Assembly (NCBI GenBank): GCA_002104905.1
Contig: MCFE01000004.1
Span: 216,067 to 280,066, forward strand
Reading direction: 5' to 3'
DNA from: Basidiobolus meristosporus CBS 931.73
Taxonomy: Eukaryota; Basidiobolomycota; Basidiobolomycetes; Basidiobolales; Basidiobolaceae
DNA: 64,000 bases
Shown here: positions 22,574 through 33,700 of the stretch, piece by piece
How the letters are laid out: each line of letters begins with the position of its first letter
How positions within the stretch are numbered: position 1 is the stretch's first letter
Position numbers and translations under genes: made by a program
Notes under the pieces: model-generated
The model's input: the letters and a program-made list of their open reading frames with translations, nothing else
What the model was told of the DNA's origin: nothing
Databases searched by the model: none

Positions 22574-22861
22574 CTAACAAATAACACAACCGTAGTATCT
22601 AACACCACGTTTGCTCTTGCTGTGGTTGACCTTGAGCGGCTCCTCAGCGATCTTGTGCTCGTCTGTGTTCCATGAATCACGCACCTCCTTGCTGCTATCA
22701 AGAACCGTTGATACTGTCAACTTCTGAGAATCATGCACCTCCTTGTTGTTATCAAATACTGTCAACTTCTGAGAATCAATGGGGTGTGAGGTTGTGGCAG
22801 ATATAAGAACAGAGGCGATGCTCAGACATGCCATTGCTTCGTTTCTAACTTTCATGATCAA
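22574..22861 (-). CDS. small secreted-looking repeat peptide with Lys-Arg site and CVIC end
   Basis: 95 aa (93 if Met3 is used), unrecognised. The start region MKVRNEAMACLSIASVLISA looks like a signal peptide ending near ATTSHP. It is followed by an internal repeat: the segment DSQKLTVFDNNKEVHDSQKL and its second copy (SQKLTV, then a D-S-S-KEVRDS ending). After a hydrophilic spacer it ends SKSKRGVRYYGCVIC. A dibasic Kex2-type site precedes nine residues (GVRYYGCVIC less the last), and the terminal four residues fit the CaaX prenylation pattern. Such parts occur separately in alpha-type and a-type fungal pheromone precursors. Having both on one chain is odd, because a secreted chain would not meet cytosolic farnesyltransferase. 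It could instead be a small Cys-containing secreted protein or an effector. Convergent with RPT5. Confidence 0.5.
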   Translation of the reverse strand: MIMKVRNEAMACLSIASVLISATTSHPIDSQKLTVFDNNKEVHDSQKLTVSTVLDSSKEVRDSWNTDEHKIAEEPLKVNHSKSKRGVRYYGCVIC

Positions 22862-23030
22862 GGGGGTGTGAATAAGTTTCAGTCGTGTGCCATGGGGCCA
22901 TCTGGCTCTTTTATGTTTACCACTGTCAGATCATTGACCTGCTTGTCGTCCCCAATCGAACCGAATTTGATTGTTCGCTCCCTTCCAGATAGCGGACAAT
23001 GCACATCCCATATCGGGTTGATGTCTAGTT

Positions 23031-23140
23031 ATATCTCTAAGAGGGTGTTAAGGCCTTGTGCCACTTACATGGCATCTAAGAGAATATTATGGCTTTGTGC
23101 CTCTTGCAGGATATCTAAGAGCATATTACAGCCTTGCAGG
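23031..23140. repeat. imperfect tandem repeat, about 40 bp unit, 2.7 copies
   Basis: Three successive units share 'atatct/gcatct-aagag...tta...gc(c/t)ttgtgcc' with the pattern of a 30-42 bp period (23031-23068, 23069-23110, 23111-23140). It lies in the 332-bp spacer between the small secreted peptide gene and the 3' end of MRM1, upstream of the former. Not a CRISPR: no unique spacers, imperfect units. Confidence 0.65.
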
Positions 23141-23193
23141 CGAACAATCCCCTTTCAAACACATGAGATGGTATGACTTTATGGATCTATAAA

Positions 23194-24733
23194 CTAGGCG
23201 TCTATGCTTGCAGGTTTCCTATTGGCAGTTAGCATGTGCAGCAATACTCCTGTGGCCACACTCACATTCAACGAGTCTAGGAATGGGGCAATGGTAGGAT
23301 TGGTGGAAGGGATGGAGACATGGATTTGGCAATTTTCACTAACAAGTTTACGAAGACCAAACCCTTCATTTCCCATCACCAGGATTCTGGGCCTGTCAAT
23401 CATAGACATGGCAACCGGGTCTATAGACCGCTGGCCATCCGAGGTTCTCTCCGCAGACGCGCCGATGACCGTCCAACCGTTTTCTTGGGATTCCTTGAAG
23501 CAAGTGGGTCAATTCGGAGAATCGTCGGGGAAATGGCAAGTAGCACCTACCCGCAGGAATTTCATCATGTTTTTCACACTGTACACATCCATAACCTCCA
23601 ATGCGCCGGAACTTGCCTTGGACACGACCGGAGTCAACGGAGCACTTCGGGTGTTAGCAAAACATCAGAAAACAGCTCTTTATCACGAACACACGGAAAG
23701 TTCCCTACCTGTTCCTTGCGCAGAAAACAACGCCATCAATGCCGAAGTAATAGGCGGACCTTAGGGGAAGATTAGCAAAGTAGCGGGCGCTCACAGTCGT
23801 ACTCCACCCACCTCAGAATTGCTCCCAGATTTTGAGGATCGACCACCTGATCCAAAGCAAGCCAAATTGGTGATTGCTTACTCTCAAAAAGATATTCCCC
23901 GGAGCCAGATACGGCATGGTATCTAAGTGCATTCGGGGTTAAGCCCAGCCACGGCCACTTTTAATAAAGCAACTTACGATTTACCCTCCACTGCACTCAA
24001 CCGGTTGATCGTATGAGGCTCCAAACGATCGGTCTTCAGCACCACTCCCTGGTAAAGGTGACTGTATGAATACAAAATACTGGGTTCAGCAGAGAGTTGG
24101 TAATTACCTGATGCGGTCTGTTTCCAGTATAGTCGTTTAGCTCTTTCCTGTCCATTTTCTGGATGGGCAGCTGTAGTTCCTCGGCTAATCCCAAAATCTT
24201 GTCGAGCTTATCACTGGGGGCACGACTCTTAGTATGTAGTGTTTCCTCTAGATAGTATTGAATACTTACCTGTCTTCCTTTTTGGTGGTCTCGCTTTCAC
24301 CCCTATAGAACAACCGATATGGAACCCGACGTTTGCTTTCGAGAGCAGGCAGTACCACCGAATAGCCGTACAACAAATCGCAATTCTTGTTGCTCGGTTC
24401 TCCCTGTCTTATACATTCACCCTGAAATTAACAACCAAACTTGGAACCCCTCCGAGGAAACAAGTTCCGTACTTACTTCAAGCGCTTCATAAGTCTCGGC
24501 TCCTCCATCGCATCCCACACTCTGATATTCTTGGACTTGTCGAATATGTCTTGAAGGTCAAACTCGGCGTCTTTAGTCGTCGTCGTCGTCGTCGCCGCAT
24601 CTGCCCGAGCGGGCGATTTTTTCTTTGGATATTGGTTGACCCACTTTCCCTTCGAGGAGAATAGTCTGCAGAGCACACCACTGTTCCCCGTCCAAACTGG
24701 AGAGATAGCACGGCCGGGAATTCTTAGAAACAT
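23194..24733 (-). CDS. MRM1: mitochondrial 2'-O-ribose rRNA methyltransferase, SpoU/TrmH type (Mrm1)
   Basis: SPOUT methyltransferase expected to methylate a guanosine of the mitochondrial large rRNA. Start at 24733 (MFLRIPGRAISPVWTGNSGV), a good presequence. Around eight exons on the minus strand: first exon 24733..24477; later parts include LYGYSVVLPALESKRRVPYR (substrate-binding domain), LAEELQLPIQKMDRKELNDY, VVLKTDRLEPHTINRL, SPIWLALDQVVDPQNLGAIL (SpoU motif 1), PLTPVVSKASSGALEVMDVY, then ILVMGNEGFGLRKLVSENCQ (motif 2) and FLDSLNVSVATGVLLHML (motif 3) in the last exon, which ends at 23194. Four acceptors are AAG and one GAG instead of the usual YAG, so the introns of this gene are atypical. 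Family assignment is firm, exact exon edges less so. Confidence 0.88.
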
Positions 24734-25176
24734 GAGCCAAGTTGATTCCCACCTCTTCCCGAAGTACCAACTGGAAAAAATTTCGTGATTCGATTCGATT
24801 TCGACGATTAGGATGTTTGCAGTAGTGTGGATGCTTTGTGCTGAATAATTATTGTGACAGCTAATCTCATTGAGCGAAAGTCCGCCAGGATCCAAGTGCT
24901 TAAACTTAAGTGAGGTTTCGCATGAATAAACAAGAAACCGAAAGGTTGATCAAGAGAAGTGCATCCAACACACTCACTCAATCGAAAAAAAATTCCATCA
25001 ATCAGAGCCAGCCAAGCCATTAGGTACCAGACTACGTCAACTAATGGAGTTCTTTGTGGGTGAAAATCCTAGGGAATCTTGACCCTTGTCACATTGATTT
25101 TTAACCAAACAACCTTGGTTTACTGGAGTTGTCCACCACCACACAAGTCTTTCGCACTCTGGGAGTTCTACACCTC
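24734..25176. promoter_or_regulatory. divergent promoter region MRM1 / p24 gene
   Basis: 443 bp between two divergent starts; contains a short A-run (gaaaaaaaattcc at about 24983-24995). No further recognisable element. Confidence 0.35.
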
Positions 25177-26013
25177 ATGTTGCTACGTGTTTTCACCACT
25201 TTTGCCTTACTGTGCGGGATTGCAACCGCCCTGAAATTCGACCTTCAGGCATACCCCCAAAGTTACAACGTCAAGAAGTGCATCTCTCAATGGGTCCCTA
25301 GAGACACCCTCGTTATGGTCACCATGAAGGTTGGCCAAGGTTACAACCAGCGTGTGGATGTAGAGGTAGAGTCCTCGTATCAAGTACGGCCCCGATTCGT
25401 TGACATCTAAACCCCCTTGCTTTGATGTAGATTTCTGATGATAGTCCCGCCAGCAATGTGTATCTTAACAAAAAAGACATCACCGAAAGGAAAGTCGCAC
25501 TCACCACTCAGGCCCACGCTGATGTTAAAGTCTGCTTTACCAACACCCTGTCCGAAGGTCAACCTTCTAGATAAACCTCGTTTACTGCCTCGCCGATGCT
25601 CATCCTTTTTCCTTAACCTATCAGGCTTCCAACCCGACTCCCAGTACAAGCGTACTGTTGAATTCCACTTCGATGTTGGAGCTGAAGCTATCGATTATTC
25701 TGCCGTAGCCAAGGCCGAAAAACTGAAGCCCATGGAGGTTGAATTGTACAAGTTGGAGAAACTTCTTGACGAGGTGGTTGACGAGATGGACTACCTCCGT
25801 CACCGTGAAGCCCGCAGACGTGATACCAACGGTGAGTTGCCCCTTCAGCCCCTTGACAGACCGGAAAACACTCAATGAACTCCTTTCTATCTAGAATCCA
25901 CCAACGAGCGTGTGAAATGGTTCTCCATTTTCTCCATGGTCATCTTGGTCAGTCTTGGTATCTGGCAAATCTTCTACCTCAAGAGATTCTTCCAAACCAA
26001 GAAGCTCATCTAA
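25177..26013 (+). CDS. ERV25: p24/emp24 family cargo receptor, Erv25-like
   Basis: Type I membrane protein of COPII/COPI vesicles, acting in ER-Golgi sorting of GPI proteins. Join(25177..25365, 25431..25557, 25625..25831, 25895..26013), 213 aa, typical of p24 proteins. Signal peptide [18 protein letters not shown], then the GOLD domain ([19 protein letters not shown]; the second Cys in [12 protein letters not shown]), a conserved coiled coil ([40 protein letters not shown]), a single membrane span ([19 protein letters not shown]) and the cytosolic tail [10 protein letters not shown]. The tail carries the FF signal for COPII and the dilysine KKxx signal for COPI. The LKPxExEL and RRRDTNESTN segments place it in the delta (Erv25) branch. 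Confidence 0.93.
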
Positions 26014-26446
26014 GTGTAAATGTGGTGCTCTATTCTATCGGTCTACAATTGTATAGAGCTTCTTTTCGCGAGCTTTTAAGCTGCCATCCTTTCTACTGAG
26101 CCTTTCACCTCTTCGCAACTTTTTTCAGCTTCGTTTGTTACTTAGAACATCCATGTATTGGGACCTACTGAAGCCGCGTTCACCTCAAATAATAAAATGA
26201 TATCCCATCTTATGTTTCAAGATCCTTTTTGTTTATTTGGATACCTGGCCACAGATGTGGAAAGCAATCCACACTAGTGAAATGAACATCTACCTCAAAC
26301 ACTGGAGCAGAAAGAGAACAGGGATGGAAGCAGAGAATGAGAAGGGGACAAATAGAGAACTATGAATGCGTGAGATGGGTGCTTTAATGTAGCATGATCT
26401 AAAGAATGAAGCAGAAACGTAGAGGGATCATTGGGCTGCAAGGGAA

Positions 26447-27097
26447 TTATTTCTTGGAAGGTCTGGCTGCCTTCTTAGGCTGTTCCTTCATCATGCCAGC
26501 CACCAATTTCTCGGCCAAAAGCTTCACTCTCTCACCGTCGGGAAGATCGCTATCACGGATGTTCACCTTGAGCTTCTGTCCGTGGCCGACTTCGTGGAAG
26601 TCCCATACGGAAGCCTTCATACCGATACCGGCTGGGGCATTCTCTTGAAGGTAAGAGAGCCACTTACGGACGACCTGAGGATGGCTATCCTTGATTTGAA
26701 TCAACCGCTTGTGTGTCTTACGCTCAAACACCTCTTGTCTTTTCTTATGAATGAAAGGAGACTTGGGAACACACCAGCGCTCGGTACGGGTAGGCAAATA
26801 GACAGGCCCGGAGCAAGGCATGTTTAAAGCAGCGGCAGCTCTACGGGCAAAGTCGACATAGAAGTCCATGATGGAGGGTTCAAAGGTACGGAATTGTAAG
26901 TTGCATACAACAACACCGTGGGTGGGGGAGATCTTCAGAGGCTCGTAGTAAATATCGTCCACTTCAATAGGGGCCTCTGCTACCTCAGAGGTGGCATTGA
27001 CTGGGGTGGAGTAATTACGAAGGTAGGTGGTCATTCTTGGGCTGGCCAAAAGAACGCTCTTCTGGCGAAAACCCTGTGCGCAAAGTGAGCGTAACAT
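26447..27097 (-). CDS. RSM10: mitochondrial small-subunit ribosomal protein uS10m (Rsm10)
   Basis: 216 aa, single exon. Mitochondrial presequence ([20 protein letters not shown]), then the uS10 fold: [80 protein letters not shown]. These match the bacterial S10 order (strand, helix, 'LP' loop, 'KSPH'-like loop with 'FE-RTHKR'). A C-terminal extension of about 70 residues ending AARPSKK is typical of fungal mitochondrial S10. Faces the divergent spacer at 27098. Confidence 0.93.
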   Translation of the reverse strand: MLRSLCAQGFRQKSVLLASPRMTTYLRNYSTPVNATSEVAEAPIEVDDIYYEPLKISPTHGVVVCNLQFRTFEPSIMDFYVDFARRAAAALNMPCSGPVYLPTRTERWCVPKSPFIHKKRQEVFERKTHKRLIQIKDSHPQVVRKWLSYLQENAPAGIGMKASVWDFHEVGHGQKLKVNIRDSDLPDGERVKLLAEKLVAGMMKEQPKKAARPSKK

Positions 27098-27521
27098 GAT
27101 ACAGATGCTGAATGGATAGGTCTACTAAATTGAATATCTTCTTAGAAAACACCAAACAAATTGGTCGCTTGCGTATAACAACCTACCGAGCGTTTTGTTA
27201 CCCTTCACGAGTGCTTGTCGACCAACTGGTTAAAAGCTTTCTTGGATGAAAATTCGAAATTTTTTCATCGCATTGACCCAAGTCTTACCCCGCCAAATAC
27301 CAAACAGATTAATCCTCCTATTCATCGAGTTCCCCCACTGATCCTCATGGATGTTTGGCGATTCCCCCCAATTTCCAAAGGATTGCCGATATTTACTGAT
27401 TCGGTTCAACAAGAACTTGGATGCAACAGGTAATCGTTTCGTTCAAAGTGGATTTATTGGTGTTTTGACTGTCATGATTAAGCTAGCACTGGTTGAACAC
27501 TAGGAAGCATACTGTACTTTC
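27098..27521. other. spacer: RSM10 promoter and 3' flank of the KH gene
   Basis: 424 bp; both neighbouring genes are on the minus strand. No coding support and no notable structure. Confidence 0.35.
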
Positions 27522-30013
27522 TCAAGGTCGATTATTCAGGGTTCTTTCTAAAACCTTCACAAACTCAGTTAAAGACGCGGTAAAGCCGGCTATCTTCTCC
27601 AGGTCAGCCAGTTCTTCAGGTCTCCACTGAGTGGTTTCCCCTGGCTGTAAAAAGCGGTTGTCAATGAATTTATCGCACCACGGCTCAAATTTCAGCTAGC
27701 TAATAGTTAGTTTATGGTTGATTACGCCCAGGGATGTTCTGGTAAGGACCAACCTTCACTCCGAAACAGGTTCTATTGGGGTTGGGCGGTAGAACAACTT
27801 CGAGATCGGGTGCATCTGCACCATCATACGTCCAGAGCTCTTCTCTCCAAACCACTACGATGAAGTCGTGCCAACTATAAATCCACTCGGTATTTCGGGA
27901 CATGGTGAGCAACTGGATGGCAGTTGTGTTGGTGAAGATAAACTGGTCTTGCTCGCTACAAATGCAGACGATTGTTTAGTTGGTTAGTCGCTGGAAGGTA
28001 GCCGGAAACAGGACCACCTTAGGCGAATTCGATTGACAAATTCCCCCCAGGGACCATCATTCTGCGGTAACAGACACTTCTTCGTGGAAAGATTCAATTG
28101 CCAGCTATAGTCACTAAACGCCACACAGTCCAGTTAATTTCCATGGATTCGAGGCGCTTTCAGAATTTAGGTGCTTACTTCTCGGGAAAAATCCAGTTCA
28201 CGGTCAGGACATTCTTCGCGTCCGCATCGATATCCCAGGAACCAACGCTCTTGACCGAGTTGAAGTTAAGCGAAATGATGAAGTCTTGAGGATTATCGCA
28301 GTCAGCGTTTCTTGCGCGAATCTGGTATACTGTTTTTGGCGACGCGGTGAACTCCAGGCCTTCCCTGGACAGAAATTCCAGTAGCGGGATCACATCCTTT
28401 TTACTGTAGAATAAACTGATGGTGTCGTGAGCAGCTGAAGAGTTAGCATTCCCGGGAACGTGCAGGGCTTACTCTGGAGCAAATAACGACGACAGTCTGT
28501 CGCTGGGCAATACAGAATTGTAAAGCTTGATCACTTTCCACTTCTCCTTGTTCGGATAGGAGTCAAGGCATACTTGGCCAATTCTTGTGAAGTCCATGGT
28601 TATTGAGGCAGTGGTTCCGGCGCAAGGTGGGGGTTCTTACCGAATAGCCATGCTGATTTCACCTTTGAAGACACAAAGCTGCGTCAGGACTTGAGAGAGG
28701 GCATCCTGGAATGTCTCGAGATTGCGGGCGGCAATGCTGGGGAGGAAATTAGAGGTTGCTCATTGCAATCAGGTCAAGGCTAGACGTACTCCTGGTAATC
28801 TTCTTCCTCAGAGTCTTCTTTGTTGCCGGGCATGATGTGGTGCGTTACTGCTCGTAGCACTTTGACCTCCATGTTTGAGCTCCACTGGATTGGCCGAATG
28901 ATTGTGGGATCCTCGAGCTTGATTCGGATCAAACTACGGGGCGCTTGGAGCAAATGGATTGTTCGCGGGACGATCGTTTGCGTCTAATCGCTCGCTTAGA
29001 GTCAACCAGGTGATCGTAAGTGAGGGCTACAGCAATTCTACCTTTTGGAGGAACAGATTCCTAATTCTCGAGGTGGCCAAGTCCACACTCCCTTCACTAT
29101 CCCCTGCAATGCGTAATATCTACAGATGACGAACGGTTTGTTTACAACGCAATAGGTGTGATACTGTTCAATGACGACCTTACGCTGTCATCAAACTCGA
29201 ACCATATGTGGCAGTTGGTGTCTTGTCGAATTTTTTTGAGATACTGCTCGCCTTTTCCAAAGATCTTCTGCACATTGATGGGCTCTACGGGTAGAACAAA
29301 CAAACCGTTGTATTGCTTGTTCACCACCGGGATCTTGCTCAGATAGCTTTCTCTATCTCTTCGTTCCTTCTTGCGATGTTGTTTTTTCTCCTGGCTTGAG
29401 CTGAGGGGCTTATCAGGTTTATTCCAGATACTCTTTTTATTCTTTTTCTTTTGTTGGCGCATATTGTCTCGTAGCTGTGTTCATGAAAAATTGAGTAGTT
29501 TGGTCGAGGACTACGGGAAACCCCGAAACATTACCGCAAGTATGTGCTCGCCGTGGCTATTCCAAGCCCTCTTGGCTTCAATGATACTCGAGGGGGTGCC
29601 CCACATCTCAATTTGCTAGTGTAATCCTCGTTTAGCCCTATTGTTGTTGGGAAAGCAAACTATCCTGGCAGCTGACCTTGAAATCATCGTTGTAAAGCAT
29701 GTAAGCTCCAGTAGCACTTCTAATTTTGTTTATGATAAACTTTTTCTCCCCCAAGAATTCCTGAGGCGACACGTCTACGGGAATCTGCGCTCCACCAAAT
29801 AAAGTTTGTATGAGTATCTCTTGGTTTAAGAAGCGTTGTCTGGGCAAATACCAGCCATATGCCATCTGGCTCATTTCTCTGTTTGGTCTTATTTTCTAAT
29901 TCTTGCTCCCAGAAGGGAGTCTCGGCAGGTTTGGAAGAGCCAGAAGGAGCGAATAGTTCGCTTCTCCAATCTTCTTCCATCCCATTCTCAAAAAGATCCA
30001 CCTCCATGTCCAT
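27522..30013 (-). CDS. two-KH-domain RNA-binding protein of unknown function
   Basis: Multi-exon minus-strand gene from ATG 30013 (MDMEVDLFENGMEEDWRSEL) to TGA at 27522. The N-terminus is acidic. Splicing a GT-AG intron after GIWL gives the first KH domain, IPVDVSPQEFLGEKKFIINK then IRSATGAYMLYNDDFK and (next exon) QIEMWGTPSSIIEAKRAWNS. A Lys-rich linker (QQKKKNKKSIWNKP) follows, then the second KH-like domain (NVQKIFGKGEQYLKKIRQDT, HIWFEFDDSILRIAGDSEGS). The C-terminal half carries no named motif: SMAIRIGQVCLDSYPNKEKW, NPQDFIISLNFNSVKSVGSW, SWHDFIVVVWREELWTYDGA and a final helix EFVKVLERTLNNRP. The beta-rich C-terminal half could be an uncharacterised fungal domain. Neither KH loop shows a textbook GxxG (GEKK and GKGE), so RNA binding is likely but not certain. 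Confidence 0.7.
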
Positions 30014-30702
30014 ATGAATATAGCTATACCACGATAATACACCGCATATACTTTTAGCAGGATGTGGAGGTTCTCAGACCAGCAATATATAGAATAAAAA
30101 CGTGTATAGCCTTTAGGCAGATATCCCTAGTTTCATCCCATCAATTACATCATTCATGGGCAAAATGGATTACGGTGAATGACATGCGAATCCAATGAGA
30201 TTAGTGGAGCTTATTGATCAAAGCCAAGTGGAATAGACTATGACTGCTTTCACAGACTGTGTTTGGTAGAGCTTCATCTTTAGCTCTCAGCTGTCTCTGT
30301 CATTCGCAACAAAGTTTAATCTTATTTAAATAGAACCCCCACCCTCAACCTCACTGATTTTGGATCGAAGTCGGCGGCATATTTCCAATGGACGAAACCT
30401 CTGCTGATTGCCTCGGATTCTGACGGTAGGAGCTCGACCAGGGAAGTGCTACGGCACATTATTCATCATTTCCTGACTTCGCACCTTTTCGTGGAAATGA
30501 TGGTTGACCAAAAAATGTTGCTGAATTTATTACTGTCAAGTCCTTGGCCATTTCTGCCCAGTAGCCGCAGATGGCGTTGTGATGGGCTGAAAGGAGGCTT
30601 AAAGGCAGTACTACCACTGCATATTAGAATTTCAAAGCAATGCAGTCGATGGGAGTAAGCGGGCCATTGTGGGAACGATGTATAGTTAAATGATTATTGA
30701 CA
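30014..30702. other. spacer between KH gene and OGT
   Basis: 689 bp; promoter of the KH gene on the left and 3' flank of the OGT gene on the right (both minus strand). No supportable coding. Confidence 0.35.
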
Positions 30703-33700
30703 TTAACGATGAACACTTTCTTCATCATCAACCCAGATGCAGCGCCATCCTTTCGGTGTGAATTCCTCGCCTGAATCCCAACGACGCCATGCTTCCAGAT
30801 AGCCCTTTTCCAAGTTTCGTACCCATCGGGGAGTGTCAAACAACGGTGAGCGATCTCGCTTAAGAAACAGGTCTTGACGGAGATCCATCAGAATGCCATG
30901 ACCAACGCGGTAGTACGCTGGCTGTAGAATATTACCTTGCAAAATACCCAGCGTTTGATGGGGCTGTTGTAGCTGAGGCACCTGATCGTCCGCAACGTAT
31001 TCGTAGGTGAGGTCTTGGGCGTACTTTACAGCGACATCCTCGTATTCCATTTCTGAAGCAACTACCATTTTGTCACCGTGTCCAGTGGCGATCGCTATGC
31101 TGGCTGCAACCCGAGAGCAAAGTTTATGATTATGTCGAGGATAGGTGAGAATAGGTGTTCCTGACCAAAGGATATCGCAGCCAGTTGTATGTCCATTGCA
31201 CTCGGGTGTGTCCAAGAATAAGTCAGCAACACGTCCACGATGAATATGAACATTCTTGGGCGCAACGTCGGTAAAGATCACACGCGAAGCTACATCTTTG
31301 CCAGCATATTCCTCCGCAGTTCGAAGTAAATGTGCTTCACCTGCAGCGGGGAACCGAAGTAGCCACATGATGGAATTCGGAACACGGGATAAGATTCTTA
31401 ACCAGACTTTGAATATTGATGGATCGATCTTGTAGAGTTGGTTAAAGTTGGCAAAGATCACCGTATCGTCAGATAAATTTGGGAACAGCTCACGTCGCAT
31501 CGTCCAACGTTTTTTCTGCTCCAATTTCCAAATTAACTCCGGGTTGGCTTGTGTCGAAAGACCTGTTGATTTCATGTCCTCTTCATCCCTAAATCCTTGT
31601 CTGTGATCGTTAACGAAATATGAGTGCGGCATATAAATCATTTTCTCCGTATAAACCCACTCCTCGCTAGCCTCCTCGGGGTCCATATCTCCCACGGCAA
31701 TACCTTCAACCTCATGATTGTTGGTAATATGGCCATCCTGTATCTGATAGTTGCTCAGGCCTTCCATATTATTCAGGTTCCTCCAGCGTTCGCAGGCCAC
31801 TAATTCCGGTGGGCAAACAACTGGATCTGCAATCAGGTAATCGCACCAGCCAGCCCCGAGACTACCGGCGAACCCCATATAAGCCATAAGGATTGGTGCC
31901 GGTCTAGCGGCAAAAACTTCATTGCGCGCCCCTTTGGTATACCCGTTCAGATTAACCAGGATATGGATGCCATCCTGAACGATCTGTTCAACTATTGCTT
32001 GCGTGGTCCAGCTGGAAACATTCTGAAATACGTGGGCTTCTCGCTCGATTTTGGCTCGGTAGGGGGACTGATCGTTGGCTGTAGTGGCATAACAGTAAAC
32101 CATGAACTTGTTAGGATCATGAAGACCGAACACTGACTGCATCAAGTGAGACAGCGGGTGATTGTTGAAATCAGAGGATACATATCCTATCTTGATCAAA
32201 GGCGAAGGAGGTGGCGGAGGTGGGTACACAGTTGCGGGTAGCCAGGAAGAGTTCAGTACGTTGTGCGAGATCCGAACGGCATTACGATGAGAAATTAGCC
32301 GAATTTGCCGAGGAGACAGTGGGTACGTAAAGGTATGAAACGGAAGGACAGTTGGGGCAGATGGAGGACTCATGGAAGGGAGAATCGGTCTTTGGTACTC
32401 AAGGGTTGCTTCATTGTCGTTGATCCTGCGACCATATTTATATTGGTCAAGATACCAACGCCTTTGGATATATCTCATGCACCGTTCAACAATTCGGATA
32501 AGCCAACTACCTTCGTTGCGGTGCACAGCCTCGTCTTGACGTCTCTCACGAGACACACGGCTTTCAAAAGTGCTCATGGAAAAAATCCAATCGTTGATTT
32601 TTGACTTCTGAGAGTCATCTAAAGGTTCGATTCCAAGTGCTTTAGAGACCATGGCAATGATAGTTCCATGTGGTGAATTATCTTTAAGCAGTATGCCGCG
32701 GCCCCACTCAAGTCCTTCAGTCAATTGTTTGTCAACAATTCGACTAACTTTGTCCATCATCCATCCTGTAGAGTCGCTGGGGCGTTTCTTTTCGGATCGA
32801 ACAAGAACTCCTTCAGCCCCCTTCTCTAGCTTAACTACGCAATCTGCTGGTCCGCCTCGGCCTCTCCAATCGCAAACACCGCCTAACGCGTTCACTAGTC
32901 CGCAAATAGCTTCGCCAAAGTCAGGATTCACCTCTACTGCTCGCATATACCATTGAATACTATCCTGTACTCTACCGATATCTTTGACGGCATTTCCTAA
33001 ATTGGCAAGAGCAATATCGAACCGAGGGTTACATTCTACGGCTTTCTCGTACATGCGTATAGCATCTTGTAGACGTCCCATGTCCTTGAGTAAAGATCCG
33101 AGGTTCGTATACAGGTGAGGATGTCGAGAATCCAGAGTGAGGCCATAGGTGTAGTATTGATATGCTAATGCAGGCCCGTTCAATGGCATTGAACATTTAG
33201 GCGTAGGCGCTGGAGCTCCGACAGTACTTAGCAATATCCCCAGGTTATTGCATGTTGAAGGAGACGGATAAAGTGAAAGGGAGAGATAATAAATAGGAAG
33301 CAATAGCTGTAATGGGGCAGGGCTGCCATTATCCTGGTACAACTTCGCCAACGTAAGTAGGATATTGGAACAGGTTTGGTTGGTTTGCTGCACACTAGAA
33401 CTGGAAGGCGAATAGCCTGCTGCTTTTTTTTCGTATCCACTGGCAAGTCCAGGGAGCATACCATCCGATTTAACGAATATAGATTTGCAAATTTGGACTG
33501 CCTGCTCAGGAATCAACAATAGCATTGGTAGTGATCCAGGGTTACTTTGCTCCTCAGTAGACATCCCAGCAAGTCGGGCAATAGATGACACTACCTCAGC
33601 TAGAGTATGTCCGTCAAATACAATCTCTAACGCACGCTCATACTCTTTTTTGGCACCAGGAGAGTCGCCCATCGCGTAGAGTAAGTTGCCTTTGGTGTAG

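Noticed and set aside
23031-23140. CRISPR-like array
   Set aside because: Units are imperfect, contiguous and lack unique spacers; eukaryotic context.
23204-23764. 186-codon plus-strand frame
   Set aside because: Antisense of MRM1 exons, which carry SpoU motifs 2 and 3.
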